A DNA stretch of 5,408 bases from Gemmatimonadota bacterium (GTDB lineage Bacteria > Gemmatimonadota > Gemmatimonadetes > Longimicrobiales > Gaopeijiaceae): assembly GCA_026713345.1 (NCBI GenBank), contig JAPOOQ010000032.1:1-5408 (forward strand), in the 5' to 3' direction. Shown piece by piece: positions 1 to 5,408 of this stretch. The notes under the pieces were generated by a model. It was given only the letters and a program-made list of their open reading frames with translations, was not told the DNA's origin and did no database searches. The translations under genes were made by a program, and so were the position numbers. How positions within the stretch are numbered: position 1 is the stretch's first letter; the number at the start of each line of letters is the position of its first letter.

Positions 1-301
1 CTGCCGATCGCGCTACTCCGGCCTCTCACACACGGTCCGCGGAGTCCCCTGCTCATGCTCTACCGGGTCCCTCGGCAGAAACTCGGCCCGAATCCCGCCC
101 CAACGGCCCTCAGCGGTGACTGTGTGAGAAATCCGGGCTAGCAGACACGGGCATCCGGTGACGAAGCAACCCTCCCACCACCACTCTACACCTTTAAAGG
201 GAGCAGGGAACACATTGCCGTTTCCGCAGCAGGGAGCACCTCGCCGTTTCCGCTGCCATTCGCTGCTCGTGCTACCGTCCCGGATCAGGAAGTGACAACC
301 C
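1..301. other. Gene-free leader region
   Basis: I can support no gene here. All three forward frames are closed by stops within the first 141 bases, and their short translations show no recognisable motif. A long reverse-strand frame crosses this region and runs into the lipoprotein gene on the opposite strand; its Arg/Ser/Gly-rich translation looks like a shadow. The right half has the 26-bp-period duplication described separately and an AGGAAG ribosome-binding site at 287-292 for the next gene. I looked for a -35/-10 pair and found none good enough to call. An upstream gene could end just left of the window. Confidence 0.6.
203..253. repeat. Imperfect 26-bp-period tandem repeat
   Basis: Two 25-base units at 203-227 and 229-253 are separated by one base and match at 22 of 25 positions. 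Each begins GCAGGGA and ends GCCGTTTCCGC, and the differences are at unit positions 8, 12 and 14. No third copy follows or precedes. The pair lies 49 bases before the lipoprotein start codon, so it could sit in its 5' leader or promoter. It may be a simple local duplication or a pair of binding sites; the sequence alone does not decide. Confidence 0.75.
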
Positions 302-1513
302 ATGTCCCGTGCACTACTCACCATCATCGTCGCCACCGCCGTTTCCTCCTGCGTCACGGAATCCGCCGGACCCCCCGCTCTGCGCGAAACCCTGCCGAAC
401 GGCGCGCTCCTGGTACGGTATCCCGACCTGCCCGCCAGCGACGACACCGTGCCGGAAGTCACCGAAGCGAACGTGGATCTGAGGCTTGGCTCCATCGACG
501 GAGAGGACCTGAATCTCGTATTCGGCGCCATCCGGGGCGTCCAGGCCGCCAGCGACGGTACCATCTACGTGCTGGACCAGCAGGCCTCGGAGGTCCGCGT
601 CTTCGATTCCGGTGGCCGGTACCGGCGGACGATCGTACGGCAGGGGGAGGGCCCGGGCGAGATTGCGGCTGCCAACGGGATCTTCCTCTCCGGAGACACC
701 CTCCTGTGGGTCCACGACACCGGCCAGTGGACGGTCATCGGGGTGGACCCTGCCGGGGTGGAGGTTCGGCGGTTCCTGAAGCCTGTCATGAGTTACACGT
801 ACATCTGGAACGGGACTTTCGACAATCTGGGCCGCTATTGGAAGGAGACCTCCCACCCGGTCGGAGAACGCAACTACCCACCCCCGATGGGCCTGAGTCA
901 CCTCACCGATCGGTACTACTACAAGTCCTACAACCTGTCCAGCGGGGCCATCGACTCCGTCTACATCGGCGAGTTCAGCCACCGGTCCTACGCATACTCC
1001 ACACCTGAAATAGTGTGGGGGTATTACGACATTCGCTTCGAGGCCTCCGAGCCGGTTGTCGTGAACCCGTCGGGTGGATTCTGGCGTGCGAACACCGCGG
1101 AGTACCGCATCGCCCGGACCACTGAAGATGGCGACACGCTGGTCGTCATCGAGTCCGGGCTGCCCGTGCAACCGGTGACGGCCGCGGACCGTGCCGCCTA
1201 CGTGGAGGAGTATCTCGATATCAGGCCCGAACTGCGCCGCGAGGCCGAAGAGGTTGCGGCTCTCCTGCCGGACGTCAAGCCCATTCTGGAAGGCATGTTC
1301 GTAGACGACGAAGGCCGGCTGTGGGTGCAAAGGGTCACTCCAGCCGATGCGCCCGCATTCTACGACCTCTTTTCCGAAGACGGTGACTACCTGGGCTCCG
1401 TTCGCCTCGGGTTCGAGGCAGCCGGCCCACTCTGGATCCAGCATGGCGCCATCTACACCTGGATCACGGACGAGATGGGTGTGGGGTACGTCGTCAGGGC
1501 ACCCCTGTCATGA
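302..1513 (+). CDS. 6-bladed beta-propeller lipoprotein
   Basis: This 403-residue protein is predicted to be an envelope lipoprotein. The N-terminus is a short type II signal peptide: Arg3, a hydrophobic run at 5-14, and the lipobox VSSC with the lipidated Cys at 17. Residue +2 is Val, not Asp, so outer-membrane sorting is likely if the cell is diderm. Residues about 60-160 carry the NHL-like first blades: DGTIYVLDQQASEVRVFD at 85-102, then RQGEGPGE at 113-120. The end (about 335-403) has a second clear blade pattern, DDEGRLWVQR and YDLFSEDGDYLGSVRL. These match the 6-bladed beta-propeller family common in Gemmatimonadota and Bacteroidota; members are generally uncharacterised and may bind ligands or proteins. 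The ATG is the first possible start, because an in-frame TGA lies at 293-295, and AGGAAG sits 9 bases upstream. The gene ends convergently with the acetyltransferase gene. Function and substrate are unknown. Confidence 0.9.
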   Translation: MSRALLTIIVATAVSSCVTESAGPPALRETLPNGALLVRYPDLPASDDTVPEVTEANVDLRLGSIDGEDLNLVFGAIRGVQAASDGTIYVLDQQASEVRVFDSGGRYRRTIVRQGEGPGEIAAANGIFLSGDTLLWVHDTGQWTVIGVDPAGVEVRRFLKPVMSYTYIWNGTFDNLGRYWKETSHPVGERNYPPPMGLSHLTDRYYYKSYNLSSGAIDSVYIGEFSHRSYAYSTPEIVWGYYDIRFEASEPVVVNPSGGFWRANTAEYRIARTTEDGDTLVVIESGLPVQPVTAADRAAYVEEYLDIRPELRREAEEVAALLPDVKPILEGMFVDDEGRLWVQRVTPADAPAFYDLFSEDGDYLGSVRLGFEAAGPLWIQHGAIYTWITDEMGVGYVVRAPLS

Positions 1514-2236
1514 CCCCGGCTTCCTGACCAGCACGTACCGGCCATATTCCCGATCGGGAAAAAACCCGGCAACGCTCGCGCCGGCCCCCAGCAGGCGGGT
1601 AAAGGCCCGCCGTGTGGTGCGCCGCCACTCGAGCGCTTCGTCGACCGAGCGCGCCTCGACCGCCTCGATATCGGCCGGAATCAGCACCTCGACGGTTTCG
1701 GCGTCCGTGTAGTCGGCCCCGTCCGGCGCGGCCCCCTCCCCCTGCAAACTCCACCTCACAATGAACCGGTCCGTCCCGAGCTGGTGCAGTTCGCTGTCCG
1801 ACCGGCCGTACATGTCGGGGACGTATTCGTCTATTGTGACGCCCAGCACATTGAGATTGAGGTGTGCGTTCCGCGCCACCAGTGGATCGAACGTCCAGTA
1901 GACGGTGCGCACGCCCAGGGCACGCAGCGCGTCCGCCTGGGCCAGCTTGAGGCGTTTGCCTATCCCCTGGTCCCGGACTTCGGGCCGCACGGCGAGCATA
2001 TGGGACCAGTGCGCCAACTCGCCCTTCCGCACGCCGGTGATCCCGTACACAAAGCCCATCAGCTCCCCTCGCGACCCGAAGGCACCCAGGCAGACCCCAC
2101 CCATCTTGACCGAGATCTGCAGCATGCTGAGGGGCACGACGTCCGAAAACGACCACCCCCACGTATCCCGCTGCAGGTCGACGCTGGCGGCGAACTCGTC
2201 CTCGGTCCGCATGTGTCGGATTTCGACCTCGCTCAT
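1508..2236 (-). CDS. GNAT acetyltransferase, COG3375 type
   Basis: This 242-residue cytoplasmic protein belongs to the GNAT acyl-CoA-dependent N-acetyltransferase fold. The core is visible in order: an N-terminal strand IRHMRTEDEF (6-15), the central strands GGVCLGAF and ELMGFVYGITG (47-68), and motif A at about 78-100, SHMLAVRPEVRDQGIGKRLK, whose QGIG turn (90-93) would hold the acetyl-CoA pyrophosphate. The stretch WTFDPLVARNAHLNLN (114-129) followed by LG and Y..DMYG is the signature I associate with COG3375, predicted GNAT enzymes whose substrate is not known to me. Residues after about 165 form a variable C-terminal part. The start ATG is supported by GAGG four bases upstream, a rather tight spacing. 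The gene is divergent from the FAD oxidoreductase gene, and its stop directly abuts the lipoprotein stop, giving a 6-bp overlap. It is probably transcribed alone. Confidence 0.9.
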   Translation of the reverse strand: MSEVEIRHMRTEDEFAASVDLQRDTWGWSFSDVVPLSMLQISVKMGGVCLGAFGSRGELMGFVYGITGVRKGELAHWSHMLAVRPEVRDQGIGKRLKLAQADALRALGVRTVYWTFDPLVARNAHLNLNVLGVTIDEYVPDMYGRSDSELHQLGTDRFIVRWSLQGEGAAPDGADYTDAETVEVLIPADIEAVEARSVDEALEWRRTTRRAFTRLLGAGASVAGFFPDREYGRYVLVRKPGS

Positions 2237-2289
2237 TCTCCTCGTCCGCGCGGCTGGAGTGGGCCCGCACCGGGTGGTCGCAAAGCGCC

Positions 2290-2319
2290 ATGCTACCGCC
2301 CGCCAATCGAAGGCGGCAA
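2290..2319 (-). promoter_or_regulatory. Candidate promoter of GNAT gene
   Basis: On the minus strand TTGCCG (plus coordinates 2314-2319) and TAGCAT (2290-2295) lie 18 bases apart, each matching four of six bases of the sigma-70 -35 and -10 consensus. This places a start about 45 bases before the acetyltransferase ATG. A weak inverted repeat, CCGCC (2296-2300) with GGCGG (2312-2316), lies between and within these boxes. The call rests only on similarity to consensus in GC-rich DNA and is tentative. Confidence 0.3.
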
Positions 2320-2332
2320 GTTAACCGAACCC

Positions 2333-3574
2333 ATGAGCCGACCAACCCCCCACCCCCACCCCTCCCCCAGCCGGGTTCACCTTCCTCGCGCGGGAGGGCG
2401 TGCCCCCGACGTCGTCGTCATCGGCGCCGGGATCGTCGGCGCCTCCACCGCCTGGCACCTCGCCTCACGCGGACTGTCCGTCGTGGTCGTGGAGCGCGAA
2501 CCGGCCCCCGCGCTCGGTTCCACCGGACGGAGCGCGGCCGGGGTGCGCGTACAGTTCACGACCCGTACGAACATCGAGTGGTCCCTCTATTCGCTGCCGA
2601 TATACCGCGAATTCCCGGACCGCCACGGCTTCGAGGTCGGCTACCGCGACATCGGCTACCTCCTCCTGGTCCCCGGCGACCGCTGGGAGTCGCACCTGGC
2701 GTCGGTCGCGCTCCAGCAGGGCCTCGGCGCACCGGTCGAGGTCCTCTCCCCGGAAGAGGCGCTCCGCTACGTCCCGCTCGCCACCGACGGCCTCGCGGGC
2801 GCCACCTACGGCCCCTGGGACGGCATCATCGACCCCCACATGGCCACCCACGCATGGGTCTCGATGAGCCGCGCCGCCGGGGTCGACTACCGTTTCGGCC
2901 GCACCGTGACCGCGCTGAGGCCGGAGGGCAGCGGGTGGCGCGTCGAGTGCGGCGCCGAGGCCCTGACCTGCGGGCACGTCGTCAACGCCGCCGGCGCCTG
3001 GTCGGGCGAGATCGCGCGCCTTGCCGGCCTTCACGTCCCCGTGCGTCCCAAACGCATCCAGATCTTCCTGAGCGCCCCGATCGCCGACGAGCGCGTCTAC
3101 CCGCTCACGATCGATCTCGGCACCGGCGTCTACCTGCGCAGCGAAGGCGACCGGATCCTCTTCGGCCTCGACACCCACGCCGACGACGGCTTCACCGAGG
3201 GGGTCGACTGGAGCTGGCTGGAGGAGGTGCTGCTGACCGGCGTCGAGCGCTACCCCTGGTGGGAGGATCTCGGAGTGGACCGTCAGGGAAGCTGGTGGGG
3301 CTACTACGGCGTCACGCCCGACAACAGCCCCGTGATCGGCTTCAACCCGGGTGCGCGCGGGTGGGTCGACGCCTGCGGATTCTCGGGCCACGGGATCATG
3401 CACGCGCCCGCAACCGGGCTGGCGGTCTCCGAAATGATCGCCGACGGCGGCTCGCACACCCTTGACGCGGCGGCGTTCCGCCACGAAAGGTTCGAGGGGG
3501 AAGGGGACGAGCTGGACGGGGCGGACGCCGGGTCCGGCGAGACGGGCACCGGGGTGGAAGTCAACATTTTCTGA
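2333..3574 (+). CDS. FAD-dependent oxidoreductase, DAO fold
   Basis: This 413-residue flavoprotein probably oxidises a C-N bond in an amine or amino acid, as sarcosine oxidase beta and dimethylglycine dehydrogenase relatives do; the substrate cannot be read from sequence. The Rossmann motif is GAGIVGAS at 31-38, with Glu54 ending VVVVE to bind the ADP ribose. GSTGRSAAGVR at 62-72 is the flavin-contacting segment typical of the sarcosine-oxidase branch. NAAGAWS occupies 218-224. TPDNSPVIG (328-336) and GFSGHG (349-354) form the conserved C-terminal FAD-binding end. The length is normal for the family. Before the Rossmann strand there is an odd 26-residue leader rich in Pro and His, and after about residue 385 an acidic Gly-rich tail. 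I chose ATG 2333 because no other ATG, GTG or TTG exists in frame between the divergent gene's start and the Rossmann motif; the only SD-like sequence (AAGGCGG, 2310-2316) is 16 bases away. No signal peptide is seen. It is probably co-transcribed with the GPP34 gene. Confidence 0.88.
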   Translation: MSRPTPHPHPSPSRVHLPRAGGRAPDVVVIGAGIVGASTAWHLASRGLSVVVVEREPAPALGSTGRSAAGVRVQFTTRTNIEWSLYSLPIYREFPDRHGFEVGYRDIGYLLLVPGDRWESHLASVALQQGLGAPVEVLSPEEALRYVPLATDGLAGATYGPWDGIIDPHMATHAWVSMSRAAGVDYRFGRTVTALRPEGSGWRVECGAEALTCGHVVNAAGAWSGEIARLAGLHVPVRPKRIQIFLSAPIADERVYPLTIDLGTGVYLRSEGDRILFGLDTHADDGFTEGVDWSWLEEVLLTGVERYPWWEDLGVDRQGSWWGYYGVTPDNSPVIGFNPGARGWVDACGFSGHGIMHAPATGLAVSEMIADGGSHTLDAAAFRHERFEGEGDELDGADAGSGETGTGVEVNIF

Positions 3575-3596
3575 GGACCCAATCCGAGGAACCGAC

Positions 3597-4265
3597 ATGC
3601 TGAGATTCGCCGAAGAGGTCATGCTCCTTCTGCTGGACGACGAGGGGGAGAGGTTTCTGCGGGTGCCCGACTGGTCGCTGCGCTACGCCCTGGGCGGGGC
3701 TGTGCTGATGGACCTGGCGATGGAGGACCGCATCGACACCGACCTCAAGCAGCTGATGCTCGTCGACTCCACGCCGCTCGAAGACGACATCCTCGATCCC
3801 ACCCTGGCGGAGATCGCACAGGACACGGCGATGCACGGTTCGGACGCCCACGACTCCCGCTTCTGGGTGGAACGCGCCGCCGCCCGCTCCGACGAGATTC
3901 GCGAGGCGGCCATCGAGCGTCTGATCGGGCGGGGCATCCTGGAACGGCGCGAGGACCGCTTTCTGTGGGTCTTCCGTTCCCGCCGCTACCCCGTGGTCGA
4001 CGGCAGCGCCGAGCGCGAAGTCAAGCTGCGGATCATGGAGCTCCTCTTCAGCGACATGATCCCCACCCCGCGGGACGTGGTGATCATCTGCCTGGCCGAC
4101 GCCTGCGGCATCTTCGCCGAGCTGTTGAGCCGCCGCGAACTGCAGCACGTCACGCCGCGGATCCAGGACCTGCGCCAGCTGGACCTGATCGGCCAGGCGG
4201 TCACCGCTGCCGTGTGGGACATCGAGGTCTCGCTGGCCCAGGTGATCCGGCCGCACTTCGTGTAG
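3597..4265 (+). CDS. GPP34 (GOLPH3/Vps74-like) family protein
   Basis: This 222-residue protein matches the GPP34 family, whose eukaryotic members GOLPH3 and Vps74 bind phosphatidylinositol 4-phosphate on Golgi membranes and retain glycosyltransferases. Bacterial members are known, mainly in Actinobacteria, and their role is not established. The N-terminal signature is EEVMLLLLDDEGERFL (6-21), then LRYALGGAVLMDLAMEDRI (28-46). A second conserved block is IREAAIERLIGRGILERREDR (101-121), followed by FLWVF, and the helical end is at about 160-215. A human-like hairpin region between residues 127 and 143 is basic (RSRRYP). By hand alignment, only one of the four human lipid-binding residues is kept (Arg102 for Arg174); positions for Trp81, Arg90 and Arg171 are Pro24, Gly33 and Asp99. 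The human protein is longer, near 298 residues. GAGGA lies six bases before the ATG, and the gene begins 22 bases after the oxidoreductase stop, so an operon is likely. There is no signal peptide or membrane span. Confidence 0.85.
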   Translation: MLRFAEEVMLLLLDDEGERFLRVPDWSLRYALGGAVLMDLAMEDRIDTDLKQLMLVDSTPLEDDILDPTLAEIAQDTAMHGSDAHDSRFWVERAAARSDEIREAAIERLIGRGILERREDRFLWVFRSRRYPVVDGSAEREVKLRIMELLFSDMIPTPRDVVIICLADACGIFAELLSRRELQHVTPRIQDLRQLDLIGQAVTAAVWDIEVSLAQVIRPHFV

Positions 4266-4272
4266 GGACATC

Positions 4273-4311
4273 TGTAAAGCCGACTTTACATTTTATGATG
4301 TAAACGTTACA
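4273..4311. promoter_or_regulatory. Alternating TGTAA half-site operator
   Basis: Four half-sites alternate in direction: TGTAAAG (4273-4279), CTTTACA (4284-4290), ATGTAAA (4298-4304) and TTACA (4307-4311). The first pair is a perfect inverted repeat with a 4-base spacer. The second and third form TTTACAT and ATGTAAA around six bases, and the third and fourth form TGTAA-ACG-TTACA. The block is AT-rich in a strongly GC-rich setting and lies 64 bases before the XRE-PBP start codon. XRE regulators bind as dimers to inverted repeats, often at their own promoters, so autoregulation is inferred. The first repeat followed by four T could instead be a weak terminator for the gene before it, but its stem has only two G-C pairs. 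Confidence 0.6.
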
Positions 4312-4313
4312 CT
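4285..4313 (+). promoter_or_regulatory. Candidate promoter of XRE-PBP gene
   Basis: TTTACA (4285-4290) matches five of six bases of the -35 consensus, and TACACT (4308-4313) four of six of the -10 consensus, with an ideal 17-base spacer. Transcription would begin near 4320, giving a leader of about 55 bases. Both boxes coincide with TGTAA-type half-sites, so a bound regulator would be expected to block polymerase. An alternative -10, TATGAT at 4294-4299, has five matches but no good -35 at the right distance. Confidence 0.5.
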
Positions 4314-4375
4314 TTTCCCCAGAATCACAGTGAAATGCGTCCTGCTGGCGCCCCTTCCCCTGACGGAGGAACAAC

Positions 4376-5408
4376 ATGGATCCCCGCCTCGAAAACCGCG
4401 TCCGGCAACACCGCAAGGCTGAAGGATTCTCCCAGCGGGAGCTGGCCAGGCTGCTGGGGGTTTCCAGGCAGGCGATACACGCAATCGAATCCGGCTCGCA
4501 GGTTCCGTCCACCAGCCTGGGTCTGCGGCTGGCGCGGGTGTTCGGATGCACGGTGGAAGACCTCTTCAGGCTCGTGGCGGACCCGGGGATGCGTGCCCGG
4601 CTTGCGCCCTCCCCTCCCGGGCTCGCCGCCGGGTCGCGCGTGGCGCTGGGCCGGGTCGATGGCCGGTTGGTCGCACACCGCCTTGCTCCGCACGGCATGA
4701 CGGCCGCGGACGGGATCGTGGGCGAAGTCGAAGGTGACGAAGCCGGGGTTCAGCCGCTCGCGGACGTCGGCCACATCGATCGCAACGTGCTCGTCGCCGG
4801 GTGCGCACCGGTCCTCGGCGCCCTGGCCCACAGGGTCGGCCAGCGCTTCAACGACGCCCGTCTGACCTGGCTGCGTGCCGGCAACGGGCGCGCGCTCGAC
4901 CTGTTCGCGCAGGGCATGGTGCATGTCGCCGGCCTTCACCTGTCCGGCGAGAACGGTGATGCCGGCGCGGCGGCCGCGGGGCAGCGGGCGATGCCGGGAC
5001 GACGACTCCTGGTAGCCAACCTCACGCGCTGGAGACAGGGGCTCGTGGTGGCCGCCGACAATCCGCTGGGCATCGGCTCAGGCGCCGATCTGCTGCGGCC
5101 CGGCCTGCGCGTCGCCCAGCGTGAAGCCGGTTCAGGCGCGCACGACCTGGCCGTCCGGCTGGCCGAAGCGCATGGGGACCGTGAACTCCCGTCTGCGGGA
5201 CCCCGGGCGATCGGCCACAGGGACGTGGCACGGCTGGTGCGGACGGGATCGGCCGATGTCGGGATCGCCATCGAGGCGGCGGCGCTCGCCGAAGGGCTCG
5301 ACTTCATTCCGCTGACCGAAGAGCGCTTCGACCTGATCCTCCCGGCTTCGCTGGCCGGGGAAGCGCCGTGCTCGCGGCTCCTCGACGCCCTGGACGACCC
5401 CGACTTCC
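4376..5408 (+). CDS. XRE regulator with PBP-like sensor (partial)
   Basis: The frame is open for 344 codons and leaves the window without a stop, so the C-terminus is missing, probably only a short piece. Residues 4-66 are an XRE (Cro/cI-type) helix-turn-helix: FSQRELARLLGVSRQAIHAIE at 18-38 is the two-helix core, and RLARVFGCTVEDLF (51-64) is the usual end. After a linker region, residues from about 136 onward match the PBP_like domain (Pfam PF12727): LFAQGMVHVAGLHL (176-189), GLVVAADNPLGI (222-233), REAGSGAHDL (249-258) and ADVGIAIEAAALAEGLDFIPL (293-313) appear in family order. This domain is related to periplasmic solute-binding proteins and is also fused to MoeA, so the protein is likely a one-component cytoplasmic sensor, perhaps of molybdate or tungstate; the ligand is inferred. 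The start is firm: GGAGGA lies five bases before the ATG. Operator-like repeats upstream suggest autoregulation. The GSG loop reads GSGAH where I recall GSGTR as usual. Confidence 0.88.
   Translation, partial: MDPRLENRVRQHRKAEGFSQRELARLLGVSRQAIHAIESGSQVPSTSLGLRLARVFGCTVEDLFRLVADPGMRARLAPSPPGLAAGSRVALGRVDGRLVAHRLAPHGMTAADGIVGEVEGDEAGVQPLADVGHIDRNVLVAGCAPVLGALAHRVGQRFNDARLTWLRAGNGRALDLFAQGMVHVAGLHLSGENGDAGAAAAGQRAMPGRRLLVANLTRWRQGLVVAADNPLGIGSGADLLRPGLRVAQREAGSGAHDLAVRLAEAHGDRELPSAGPRAIGHRDVARLVRTGSADVGIAIEAAALAEGLDFIPLTEERFDLILPASLAGEAPCSRLLDALDDPDF

Noticed and set aside
314..1444. Long reverse-strand frame opposite the lipoprotein gene.
   Set aside because: The forward frame has a lipobox and propeller motifs; the reverse translation has no recognisable domain and is typical of GC-rich antisense frames.
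1547..1564. Perfect palindrome TTCCCGATCGGGAA followed by four A, a possible terminator between the convergent genes.
   Set aside because: It lies within acetyltransferase codons (Phe-Pro-Asp-Arg-Glu). The forward transcript would have A rather than U after the stem, and on the reverse strand the U run precedes the stem, so it fits a terminator on neither strand.
1784..2332. Upstream extension of the oxidoreductase reading frame to an ATG at 1784.
   Set aside because: It would run antisense through most of the acetyltransferase gene and its translation has no family features; homology begins at the Rossmann motif after 2333.
2465..3622. Long reverse-strand frame opposite the oxidoreductase gene.
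   Set aside because: The forward frame carries all expected FAD motifs; the reverse product is Gly/Ala/Val/Asp-rich without motifs and is a codon-position shadow.
4273..4294. Intrinsic terminator for the GPP34 operon (7-bp stem, CCGA loop, then four T).
   Set aside because: The stem has only two G-C pairs and the T run is short. The sequence fits better as one half of the alternating operator, although a double role is not excluded.
4325..4939. Reverse-strand frame opposite the start of the XRE-PBP gene.
   Set aside because: It lies against a well-supported regulator with a strong ribosome-binding site and a recognisable helix-turn-helix; its own translation shows no domain.

Overview
The window is GC-rich and carries five protein genes, four complete and one cut by the right edge. 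The best taxonomic hint is the first gene, a lipoprotein of the 6-bladed beta-propeller type with the motif RQGEGPGE. Such proteins are especially abundant in Gemmatimonadota and also occur in Bacteroidota and other phyla. With the high GC content, an uncultured Gemmatimonadota-like bacterium is the most reasonable guess, but this is inference from one family and composition. There are no RNA genes, CRISPR arrays or insertion sequences that I can see.

Layout. Positions 1-301 hold no gene I can support, only a 26-bp-period imperfect tandem duplication at 203-253. A propeller lipoprotein (302-1513, +) follows and runs tail to tail into a GNAT acetyltransferase of the COG3375 type (1508-2236, -); the two stop codons are directly adjacent, so the reading frames overlap by 6 bp. 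A 96-bp divergent spacer separates the acetyltransferase from an FAD-dependent amine/amino-acid oxidoreductase of the DAO fold (2333-3574, +). Twenty-two bases further on lies a bacterial GPP34 protein, homologous to the eukaryotic Golgi phosphoprotein GOLPH3/Vps74 (3597-4265, +), so these two probably share a transcript. A 110-bp spacer with a strikingly AT-rich core then precedes an XRE-family regulator fused to a periplasmic-binding-protein-like sensor domain (4376 to beyond 5408, +).

How the parts relate. The genes do not form one obvious pathway. The most informative regulatory structure is at 4273-4311: four TGTAA-type half-sites in alternating orientation, covering the -35 and -10 of a plausible promoter just ahead of the XRE-PBP gene. 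This looks like an operator for autoregulation. The sensor domain belongs to the PBP_like group, which is also found fused to the molybdopterin enzyme MoeA, so an oxyanion such as molybdate or tungstate is a reasonable ligand guess. Genes to the right of the window would test this. The other point of interest is the pairing of a GOLPH3-like protein with a flavin oxidoreductase.
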